A stretch of 64,000 nucleotides of DNA from Chryseobacterium jejuense (GTDB lineage: Bacteria > Bacteroidota > Bacteroidia > Flavobacteriales > Weeksellaceae), in contig NZ_FNEG01000003.1 of assembly GCF_900100075.1 (NCBI RefSeq), positions 310,001-374,000 on the forward strand. The letters are read 5' to 3'. The translations under genes and the position numbers were made by a program. Positions 1 to 7,479 of this stretch are shown here, one piece after another; the stretch's first letter is position 1; each line of letters begins with the position of its first letter. The notes below the pieces were generated by a model. That model worked only from the letters and a program-made list of their open reading frames with translations, was not told the DNA's origin and did not search any database.

Positions 1-694
1 TAGTGCGGTAATTTTCATCCACGTAAGGCTTTAAAGTGTCGGTGATAAAGCGAATGTATTTCTTGCCTTCCGAGCCATTGGCCACATTGTCATTATCAAA
101 GATGTATTCTTTAATCCGCTCTTCGCTCCCATGTTCTATAGCGATAACGATAACATCACCACGTCCATATTCTGCAAGAATAGAGAGTTTTTTATCAATT
201 TCCCAGTTTCCGAAACCACTTCCCTCATTGAACAGGTTTTGAGCATCCTGAAGGTATAAAACAGGATAACTTTTATCCGAAGTATGATAATCATAAGGAA
301 GCACTGCCCAGATTTTGCGGTAACGATCCAGTTGCGGGATGTAGAATTTTTCGGAAATCACTTCAGCTGTAGGGAAGAACTCTTTCTTAAAAGGTCCCCA
401 GTTTAATCTCCATTTTTCTATGGTATCTGATGTTTTCTGTAGTGATTTTTTTGCTTTCCGGTTAGGGGTGATATTGCCATATTTATCCAGTTCTACGTTT
501 TCCCAGCCTCCTTTGGTGAATTTGTACTCAATTTCATCACCAAGCTTTTCGTCTTCAATTTCTATGAAATAGTGACAGGAATCTGACTGTTGGAGCTGAA
601 AACGATAGTCTTTGGGATTCCAATTATTGAAATTTCCAGTGATAAATACGGGTCTGTCATCTTTTTCATCAGTATAAAGTTCGAACCTCATCAT
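1..694 (-). CDS. Esterase-like alpha/beta hydrolase with N-terminal carbohydrate-binding module (partial, 3' end outside window)
   Basis: The reverse strand is open from an ATG at 694 (a second ATG follows at 691) to the window edge, about 231 codons. Residues 1-90 contain GNFNNWNPKDY, typical of the glycogen-binding CBM48/CBM20-like fold. A linker is followed by LPYDYHTSDKSYPVLYLQDAQNLF and EYGRGDVIVIAIEHG, which match the start of the Fes/IroE/esterase-D type alpha/beta hydrolases. The catalytic Ser, Asp and His would lie beyond position 1 and cannot be checked. It is divergent from glgB, whose own N-terminus carries a similar GDFNNWN motif, so a role on glucan or a glycogen-linked ester is suggested but not shown. 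In related genomes such genes are annotated only as alpha/beta hydrolase-fold proteins. Confidence 0.8.
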   Translation of the reverse strand, partial: MMRFELYTDEKDDRPVFITGNFNNWNPKDYRFQLQQSDSCHYFIEIEDEKLGDEIEYKFTKGGWENVELDKYGNITPNRKAKKSLQKTSDTIEKWRLNWGPFKKEFFPTAEVISEKFYIPQLDRYRKIWAVLPYDYHTSDKSYPVLYLQDAQNLFNEGSGFGNWEIDKKLSILAEYGRGDVIVIAIEHGSEERIKEYIFDNDNVANGSEGKKYIRFITDTLKPYVDENYRT

Positions 695-893
695 AAGTGT
701 TTAATAAATTGTTAGATTGCTAAATTTATAAAAAAAGATTGTTTGGGAATCATAAAAAAGTGAATTAAAAAATGATATATTTGATAGGAAACGAAAGAAG
801 GAAACTAACTTGATAATTATTTGACGAATAATTAATCGCTAATGTCAGTATTTTTCGTAGTTTCAGACAAAATATAAATACAAACTGATCTTG

Positions 894-2840
894 ATGAATT
901 CTGTTAAAACCTATACGCTTTTCACCGATCATGATGTGTATCTTTTTAAAGAAGGTAGACATTATAAGCTGTATAGTAAATTTGGGACCCATTCTGTAGA
1001 AAAGGATGGTGTAAAAGGAGTTTATTTTTCAGTTTGGGCACCTCATGCTAAAAAAGTTTCTGTGATAGGAGACTTTAATAATTGGAATCATAAAGATCAT
1101 ATTCTGTTTCCAAGATGGGACGGATCCGGGATCTGGGAGGGCTTTATAGAAGACTTACCCTGGGGAACTTTATATAAATATGCTATTGAAACAGCAAGAG
1201 GAGAAATCTTAGAAAAAAGTGATCCTTATGCTTTAAGCTGGGAACAGAATATTCAGGCAGCGTCATTGGTTTCTACAACCTGGTATGAATGGAATGATAA
1301 GGATTGGATGGAGAACCGTGGAGGAAAAAACAGTCTGGATGCGCCGATATCTGTTTATGAATTGCATTTAGGTTCGTGGGTTAGAGAAGGTGATGATCCT
1401 GATAAGTTCTTGAATTATCGTGATATCGCAAAGAAACTCGTTCCTTACATAAAAGAAATGGAGTTTACCCATGTAGAATTTATGCCGGTGATGGAGTACC
1501 CCTATGATCCAAGCTGGGGATATCAGATCACGGGATTTTATGCGGCTACTTCACGTTTCGGTTCACCACAGGACCTGATGTTCCTGATTGATGAGCTTCA
1601 TCAAAATAATATAGGCGTTATCCTGGATTGGGTACCATCCCATTTTCCGGGAGATGCCAATGGACTTCATCGTTTTGACGGTTCCTATTTATATGAACAT
1701 GAAGATCCGAGAAAAGGATTTCATCCCGATTGGAAATCACATATTTTCAATTATGGAAGAAATGAAGTGAAATCTTTCCTGATTTCCAATGCGATGTTCT
1801 GGCTGGATCGTTATCATGCGGATGGCCTTCGTGTAGATGCGGTAACTTCAATGCTTCATCTGGATTATTCAAGAAATGAAGGTGAATGGGAACCTAATAT
1901 ATATGGTGACAATGTTAATCTTGAAGCGAAAGCCTTTCTACAGGAGTTTAATACAGCTGTTTACAAAGAATTCGGGAACAGTATTATAACGATTGCCGAA
2001 GAAAGTTCAGATTTTCCTATGCTTACCAAACCTGTTCATGATGGCGGAGTAGGCTTTGGAATGAAATGGATGATGGGCTGGATGCATGATACATTGGATT
2101 ATTTCAAAGAAGACTTTGTCAACAGAAAGTTCCATCATCATAAACTTACATTTGCTTCCATGTATATGTATAATGAAAATTATATGATGCCTTTGTCTCA
2201 TGATGAAGTGGTACACGGAAAAGCAAGTCTGATCTATAAAATGAAGGGTGATGAATGGCAGAAGTTCGCCAATCTTCGTACCTTGTATGTATATATGTAT
2301 ACCCATCCGGGCGCTAAATTGCTTTTTATGGGTGATGAATTCGGGCAAACCAGCGAATGGAATTTTACCCGAAGTCTTGATTGGCATTTGTTGGAATATC
2401 CCGTTCACAAAGGATTGCAGGATCTGGTAAAAGAGCTGAATCATTTATACAGAACTGAATCCGCTTTATATGAAAATCAGTTTGATAAACATGGATTTGA
2501 ATGGATAGAAGCAGATGATCTGGAAAACTCAGTGTATGTTTATCTTAGGAAAGGAAAAAGAAAAGATGATGTCTTGATGACCATCTTAAATCTGGCTCCA
2601 AAAGTCTTGGATTACAAAATAAAGATTCCCAACGGAACCCACTGGGAAGTAATTTTTAACTCCGATGATGAAGTATACAGTGGAAGTGGAGTTATATCCG
2701 AGGTACTGGAAGAAAAATATGAAGACGGAACAGAGCATCAAAAGTTTATGACCATCAAATTACCGCCCCTGGCAGGAGTTATTTTGAGGCAGCAAAAAGA
2801 TAAAAAATATAAATTACACAGAATTAAACACAGAAGATAA
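894..2840 (+). CDS. glgB: 1,4-alpha-glucan branching enzyme
   Basis: Cytoplasmic GH13 enzyme that moves short alpha-1,4 chains to alpha-1,6 branch points in glycogen. The ATG at 894 (648 aa) is preferred; the TTG at 891 would only add one residue. An N-terminal CBM48 (GDFNNWNHKDH, residues 59-69) precedes the GH13 barrel. Visible catalytic motifs are GLRVDAV (nucleophile Asp about 315), TIAEESS (acid/base Glu about 369) and LSHDEVVHGK (about 430). The C-terminal beta domain ends with LPPLAGVIL. Length is normal for the family. The stop at 2840 is 2 bases before the glgA start, so the two are co-transcribed. This is the first gene of the glgB-glgA-lipoprotein-glgC unit. Confidence 0.97.
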   Translation: MNSVKTYTLFTDHDVYLFKEGRHYKLYSKFGTHSVEKDGVKGVYFSVWAPHAKKVSVIGDFNNWNHKDHILFPRWDGSGIWEGFIEDLPWGTLYKYAIETARGEILEKSDPYALSWEQNIQAASLVSTTWYEWNDKDWMENRGGKNSLDAPISVYELHLGSWVREGDDPDKFLNYRDIAKKLVPYIKEMEFTHVEFMPVMEYPYDPSWGYQITGFYAATSRFGSPQDLMFLIDELHQNNIGVILDWVPSHFPGDANGLHRFDGSYLYEHEDPRKGFHPDWKSHIFNYGRNEVKSFLISNAMFWLDRYHADGLRVDAVTSMLHLDYSRNEGEWEPNIYGDNVNLEAKAFLQEFNTAVYKEFGNSIITIAEESSDFPMLTKPVHDGGVGFGMKWMMGWMHDTLDYFKEDFVNRKFHHHKLTFASMYMYNENYMMPLSHDEVVHGKASLIYKMKGDEWQKFANLRTLYVYMYTHPGAKLLFMGDEFGQTSEWNFTRSLDWHLLEYPVHKGLQDLVKELNHLYRTESALYENQFDKHGFEWIEADDLENSVYVYLRKGKRKDDVLMTILNLAPKVLDYKIKIPNGTHWEVIFNSDDEVYSGSGVISEVLEEKYEDGTEHQKFMTIKLPPLAGVILRQQKDKKYKLHRIKHRR

Positions 2841-2842
2841 AA

Positions 2843-4249
2843 ATGGTTATCTATCATTTAAGCACAGAATGTTATCCTATAGCAAAAGTGGGTGGACTGG
2901 CAGATGTTGTCGGGGCACTTCCGAAATATCAGAATAAAATAAAAGGAATAGATGCCAAGGTGGTAATGCCGTGGTATAACAAACCTTTTGTTCATGAACA
3001 TGAATTCGAGGTCGTATTTGATGGATTTATTCATCAGGGATCCAATATGCTTCAGGTTCAGGTAATGAAGGAAAAGACCAATGTGCTGGGATTTGAACTG
3101 TATATGGTGAGAATTCCCGGGTTGTTGGATAGAGACAATCCTTATGGCTATCAGGATGAAAGTTTCCAGTTTTTGGCTTTTCAACAAGGTATTCTGCATT
3201 GGTTGTGTGCCATGGAATTAAAGCCTGATGTTCTTCATTGTCATGACTATCATACAGGGCTGGTTCCTTTTATGGTAGAACATTGTCCGGAATTTAGCTT
3301 TTTGCAGGGTGTAAAAACCATTGGAACTATTCATAACGGAGAATATCAGGGAATGATGAGCTGGAGTATGGCGAATTATATGCCTTCATTTGATGCCTAT
3401 AAATGGGGATTAATGGATTGGAACGGTTTTATGAATCCATTGGCCAGTATGATTAAATGTTCCGATGCCTTTACTACTGTTTCTGAAGGATATCTGGAAG
3501 AACTTTTTATCAGCTTCCGCGGACTGGAAAGTCTAGTTCGCCAGGAATTTGGGAAAGCATATGGAATCATCAACGGAATTGATGCCGAAGTCTGGAATCC
3601 GGAAACCGATCCAATGCTGGATTTTAACTTTAACAGTAAAAATGCTGTAGCCCAAAAGAAGAAAAATAAAGAAAAGCTTTGTAAAGAATACGGCCTGAAC
3701 CCAAAACTACCTCTGTTTGCATTCATTGGAAGGTTTGCTACAGAAAAAGGAGCAGATCTGTTACCGGATGTAGTATGGAAAAGCATAAAACAAAGCTATG
3801 GAGCTTTAAATATTATGATTCTTGGCTCAGGAAATACTTATATTGAGAATAAACTTAAGGAATACGACTATACCTATACCAACTTTGCTTTGGATTTAGG
3901 ATATAAAGAACATCTTTCTCATAAGATCTATGCCTCGGCAGACTTTCTGTTGATGCCATCAAGAGTAGAGCCTTGTGGTTTAAATCAGATGTACTCTATG
4001 AGATACGGAACCGTTCCGGTAGTAAGGTATACTGGTGGATTGAAAGATACAGTAGAAGATATTTCAACCGGTGGAGCAGGACTGAATTTCACATATCCCG
4101 GTGTAGATGATATTGTACATGCGATGAACAGAGCACTTGGAATCTATAATCAGAAAGGAATCATGGAAGAACTTATTCATGCCAACATGAATTTTGATTT
4201 TGCATGGGAGAAATCTGCAGAAAAATATATAGCTTTATATAATAGCTGA
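2843..4249 (+). CDS. glgA: Glycogen synthase (starch synthase type, GT5)
   Basis: Transfers glucose from ADP-glucose to the growing alpha-1,4-glucan. The 468-residue protein has the GT5 N-terminal KVGGLADVVG loop (Lys15 binds ADP-glucose), DVLHCHDYHTGL and TIHNGEYQG in the N-terminal Rossmann domain. In the C-terminal half it has FIGRFATEKGADLL and the family motif RVEPCGLNQMYSMRYG followed by GGLKDTV, with the conserved catalytic Glu. It sits 2 bases after glgB and 1 base before the next start codon, indicating tight co-translation. Its substrate would be supplied by GlgC, encoded at the end of the same operon. Confidence 0.97.
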   Translation: MVIYHLSTECYPIAKVGGLADVVGALPKYQNKIKGIDAKVVMPWYNKPFVHEHEFEVVFDGFIHQGSNMLQVQVMKEKTNVLGFELYMVRIPGLLDRDNPYGYQDESFQFLAFQQGILHWLCAMELKPDVLHCHDYHTGLVPFMVEHCPEFSFLQGVKTIGTIHNGEYQGMMSWSMANYMPSFDAYKWGLMDWNGFMNPLASMIKCSDAFTTVSEGYLEELFISFRGLESLVRQEFGKAYGIINGIDAEVWNPETDPMLDFNFNSKNAVAQKKKNKEKLCKEYGLNPKLPLFAFIGRFATEKGADLLPDVVWKSIKQSYGALNIMILGSGNTYIENKLKEYDYTYTNFALDLGYKEHLSHKIYASADFLLMPSRVEPCGLNQMYSMRYGTVPVVRYTGGLKDTVEDISTGGAGLNFTYPGVDDIVHAMNRALGIYNQKGIMEELIHANMNFDFAWEKSAEKYIALYNS

Positions 4250-4250
4250 T

Positions 4251-4787
4251 ATGACACGAGTTTTTTCTTTTTTATCAATCGTAATCCTGTTGTCTTCCTG
4301 TAAAAAGGAAGATGATGGACTTCGTAATGGCTACTTTTGGCTATATGGAGCAGGTCTTAAAGATATATATGAAGAAGAAGCAACGAGTGGTATCTCTGAA
4401 AAGTGGAAAATAAAATGGGTAGATGCCGGAGGCTGTACGATTGATTATGAAACTCTCAAAAAGATAACGGCAACCAATAAAAAAACTCGCGCAGCCATTG
4501 AAAATAAATATGGCAAAGGTTGGGATGTAAAATATAATAAAGATGTTGAGGATTTTATGATGAAGCGGGTGGATGTAATGGATGTACTTATTGTAAACAA
4601 ACTCTTCAGAAGCAAGCTTAGAGATCATAATATTCCCATTGATGATGTAGATAAAGAAATAAAAGAGCTTAATGATAAGGGACAATATGAAGTAGCTGTA
4701 ATTAATCCGAAACTGGAATATGAAAATAAAATATGTTTCAGAGTCAATGTAGATACCAACAACAGAACAGTAAACTTAATACAATAA
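4251..4787 (+). CDS. Lipoprotein of unknown function inside the glycogen operon
   Basis: A 178-residue product with a signal peptide ending in a clear lipobox (LLSSC, Cys16), so probably a lipid-anchored periplasmic or outer-membrane protein. No catalytic motif was recognised. The mid-region (AGGCTIDYETL, then ENKYGKGWDVKYNKDV) resembles, from memory, small Bacteroidota lipoproteins annotated as FEKKY-domain proteins; this is a weak assignment. The ATG lies 1 base after the glgA stop and the stop lies 17 bases before glgC, so it is transcribed with the glycogen genes. A membrane lipoprotein between two cytoplasmic glycogen enzymes is unexpected. It may be an inserted passenger gene or may link glycogen synthesis to the envelope. 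Confidence 0.75.
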   Translation: MTRVFSFLSIVILLSSCKKEDDGLRNGYFWLYGAGLKDIYEEEATSGISEKWKIKWVDAGGCTIDYETLKKITATNKKTRAAIENKYGKGWDVKYNKDVEDFMMKRVDVMDVLIVNKLFRSKLRDHNIPIDDVDKEIKELNDKGQYEVAVINPKLEYENKICFRVNVDTNNRTVNLIQ

Positions 4788-4804
4788 AAAAACGCAATAT
4801 ATTT

Positions 4805-6073
4805 ATGAACCGAAATGTAATCTCTATTGTACTGGGAGGAGGCAGAGGAACAAGATTATTCCCTTTAACGTATTCCAGATCAAAACCGGCAGTTCCTATT
4901 GCAGGAAAGTACAGGCTGGTAGATATCCCTATTTCAAACTGTCTCAATTCAGGATTGAATAAAATTCTGGTACTGACTCAGTTTAATTCAGCGTCTTTGA
5001 ACTCGCATATTAAGAACTCTTATCACTTTGATATTTTCAGTCAGGGTTTTGTAGATATTCTGGCTGCTGAGCAAAATGTTGAAAATGACAGCTGGTACCA
5101 AGGAACCGCAGATGCCGTACGCCAATCCATGAAGCATCTTGAAAAATATAATTATGACTATATCTTAATTCTTTCCGGAGATCAGCTTTATCAGATGGAT
5201 TTTCGTGAAATGCTAGATTTTCACATTGAAAGCGGAGGTGATCTTACCATTGCAACCATTCCGGTTAATGCGAAAGATGCCACTGGTTTCGGGATCTTAA
5301 AATCAGATGACGAAGGAAATATCACTTCTTTCTACGAAAAGCCGAATTATGATATGTTGGAAGGTCTGCAATCTGAAGTTTCAGAAGAAAATAAACACAG
5401 AGGTAAAGAATATCTGGCCTCTATGGGAATCTATATCTTCACCAAGACCATCCTTAAGAAAATGTTTGACGAAGGAGCAGGCGATGATTTCGGAAAAGAT
5501 ATTATTCCAAATTCTATTGGAAAATATAAGACATTAAGTTATCAATATGAAGGATACTGGACGGATATCGGAACTATAGAGTCGTTCTACGAGGCTAATC
5601 TGGACCTTTGTCTGGATCTTCCGCAATTCAACCTGTTTTCCTCTTCTCCAATCTATACAAGAGCGAGGATGCTTCCACCATCAAAAATCAATGGTTCTTA
5701 TGTAAGTAAGGCTGTTTTCGGAGATGGATGTATCATCATGGCAGATAAAATTGAAAACTCCGTGATTGGAAACAGAACAAGAATAGATAAAGGGAGTACC
5801 ATTGTTAATTCATACGTAATGGGAGCTGATTTCTATCAAAATACCACGGAAATCGTTCTGAACGACAGAGGTGGCCGCCCAAATATGGGAATCGGGAAAT
5901 ACTGCTATATTGAAAAAGCAATCCTTGATAAAAACTGCTACATTGGCGATAATGTAAAGATTATCGGTGGAAAACATATTCCGGATGGAGATTACGGAAC
6001 CTATTCAGTACAGGATGGTATCGTAGTCGTGAAAAAAGGAGCAGTAATTGCACCAGGAACACATATTGGGTGA
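4805..6073 (+). CDS. glgC: Glucose-1-phosphate adenylyltransferase (ADP-glucose pyrophosphorylase)
   Basis: Makes ADP-glucose from glucose-1-phosphate and ATP, the committed step of bacterial glycogen synthesis. The ATG at 4805 gives 422 aa starting MNRNVISIVLGGGRGTRL, placing the nucleotide-binding loop (residues 11-17) correctly. An upstream in-frame ATG at 4733 would overlap the lipoprotein gene and add an unlikely 24-residue tail. Other motifs are RSKPAVPIAGKYRLVDIPISN (allosteric and substrate residues), SGDQLYQMD, and a C-terminal left-handed beta-helix with repeated hydrophobic hexads (about 300-422). It is the last gene of the glg unit and is followed by an inverted repeat at 6091-6207. 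Confidence 0.96.
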   Translation: MNRNVISIVLGGGRGTRLFPLTYSRSKPAVPIAGKYRLVDIPISNCLNSGLNKILVLTQFNSASLNSHIKNSYHFDIFSQGFVDILAAEQNVENDSWYQGTADAVRQSMKHLEKYNYDYILILSGDQLYQMDFREMLDFHIESGGDLTIATIPVNAKDATGFGILKSDDEGNITSFYEKPNYDMLEGLQSEVSEENKHRGKEYLASMGIYIFTKTILKKMFDEGAGDDFGKDIIPNSIGKYKTLSYQYEGYWTDIGTIESFYEANLDLCLDLPQFNLFSSSPIYTRARMLPPSKINGSYVSKAVFGDGCIIMADKIENSVIGNRTRIDKGSTIVNSYVMGADFYQNTTEIVLNDRGGRPNMGIGKYCYIEKAILDKNCYIGDNVKIIGGKHIPDGDYGTYSVQDGIVVVKKGAVIAPGTHIG

Positions 6074-6090
6074 TAAGTAAGGAAGAGGAG

Positions 6091-6207
6091 GCTGGAAGTT
6101 ATTAAAGTCGAAGTGATAAATATATTTTTTCTTTATTGATAGCTTCGGAAATAATATTTTCAATCAAAGATTTATTAGTAATCATTTGAATAACAATAAC
6201 TTCCAGC
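6091..6207. repeat. Inverted repeat with GCTGGAAG units downstream of glgC
   Basis: GCTGGAAGTTATT at 6091-6103 is perfectly complementary to AATAACTTCCAGC at 6195-6207, 91 bases apart. A further inverted copy, CGCTTCCAG, lies at 6219-6227. The GGAAG-rich unit recurs near 41.35-41.68 kb, so this looks like a dispersed intergenic repeat. It could also fold downstream of glgC, but there is no T-run typical of a terminator. Confidence 0.6.
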
Positions 6208-6279
6208 TTTCTGTACCCCGCTTCCAGTCTTTAACTAGGTTAATTATTGTTAAACCTACAACTAGAGTGATCGGCATAT

Positions 6280-6309
6280 TGGTCACTTTTTTTATTTGTA
6301 TTACTTTTG
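6280..6309 (+). promoter_or_regulatory. Flavobacterial promoter of the SRPBCC gene, with almost no leader
   Basis: TTG at 6280-6282, 19 bases, then TACTTTTG at 6302-6309 match the Bacteroidota -33/-7 consensus. Only four bases separate the -7 element from the ATG at 6314, which implies a leaderless or nearly leaderless transcript. Confidence 0.65.
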
Positions 6310-6313
6310 TGCG

Positions 6314-7354
6314 ATGCGTATTTTTAAATATCTAACTGTACTTATTATTCTTTTGGGAGGGGCTTATGCCGCTTCCATGTATTATTTTGTGGATGAAAGT
6401 AAGAACTTTACCGTTGAAAAAGAGATTGATTATCCGGTAGATAAAGTTTTTGCTCAGTTTAATAATCTCCAGAGTTTTACAAGATGGAACAACTTTTTCA
6501 CCAGTTCACAGTCTATGGATATAGATTATTATACGCCTTATGAAGGGCAGGGAAGTGCCATTAGCTATGTAGACAAGCAAAATGATACCGATGGTGAAAT
6601 GTTCATCCGCTATGAGAATCTTAATAAGACTTTAAAATATCAGCTTTTTGAGGATGAAAATGAAAATCCAACATTGGTTGACGTTAAATTTAAGCCTGTT
6701 TCTGCAGAAAAGACCAAAATTACGTGGTACGTACATACTCCGAAACTTTCCGTTTGGAGAAGAGTGGAAAACTTCTGGACAGAGGATCGTTTTGCAGAAA
6801 ATATCAGCAAAAGTATGATCAATCTTAAAAATTCACTAGGAAATAAGGTTGAAAAAGATAATCAGATGGCAGCCATCAAGTATGACAGTCTGATGGTGGA
6901 AAATGAAGAAGATAAACTGCTATTGGGGATCAATGTAAGTACAGCGAATAAAAAAGATGCGCTGTACAAAAATATCGTGATGAATTATAACAAAGTGTAT
7001 AATTTCGTATCGATGGACCTTGGTAAAAAGGATGATGAATTTGGATATCCGGTTCTGATGACGGATGCAGATAATTACAAAGACAAAGAAGTTTCCTACT
7101 TCCTGGGAATTCCACTTTCCAAGAAAATCGGAGTGTCGGACAATAACTTTAATTTTAGGTCCGTAAATCCATCACAAAACTACGTAATGTACTACAAAGG
7201 GAGCTATGAAGGCCGAATTAAGGCAATTCAGCAGCTGATTCAGAAAGCCAAAAAAGACGAGATGCGCTTCGGAGATATCCGTCAGACCTTTATTGAACGC
7301 CCGATGGAAGGTCAGGACGTAAACATTAAGCTCTCATTATCAGTGTATAAGTAA
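6314..7354 (+). CDS. Membrane-anchored SRPBCC (START-like) family protein
   Basis: Start chosen at the ATG at 6314 (MRIFKYLTVL); the in-frame TTG at 6296 lies inside the promoter. The 346-residue product has one N-terminal membrane helix (about 4-27). A polyketide-cyclase/SRPBCC domain follows (EIDYPVDKVFAQFNNLQSFTRWNNFF, about residues 36-165), a fold that holds a hydrophobic ligand in a deep cavity. The C-terminal half resembles a GyrI-like effector-binding domain (FLGIPLSK, YKGSYEGRIKAIQQL), which is inference. No DNA-binding part is present. The membrane anchor and two ligand-binding-like domains suggest binding of a small lipophilic molecule at the envelope; the ligand is unknown. It stands alone, between glgC and sucA. 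Confidence 0.8.
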   Translation: MRIFKYLTVLIILLGGAYAASMYYFVDESKNFTVEKEIDYPVDKVFAQFNNLQSFTRWNNFFTSSQSMDIDYYTPYEGQGSAISYVDKQNDTDGEMFIRYENLNKTLKYQLFEDENENPTLVDVKFKPVSAEKTKITWYVHTPKLSVWRRVENFWTEDRFAENISKSMINLKNSLGNKVEKDNQMAAIKYDSLMVENEEDKLLLGINVSTANKKDALYKNIVMNYNKVYNFVSMDLGKKDDEFGYPVLMTDADNYKDKEVSYFLGIPLSKKIGVSDNNFNFRSVNPSQNYVMYYKGSYEGRIKAIQQLIQKAKKDEMRFGDIRQTFIERPMEGQDVNIKLSLSVYK

Positions 7355-7479
7355 TTTTTTTAGAATAATTTTTTTCTTAAGTTTTTTTAACGGTTTCAGA
7401 CTGTTCTAACTCGGTTTTTTTTATTAAATTTGAAGATTAATTCTACAAATAAATTTTAATAAATAGATAAACTGTAATA

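Noticed and set aside
2007..2444. 145-aa open frame opposite glgB
   Set aside because: Lies antisense within a conserved enzyme gene; no signal, no promoter, composition typical of a shadow frame.
4733..4804. Longer glgC start at 4733
   Set aside because: It would overlap the preceding gene and add residues not found before the GGGRGTRL loop in this family.
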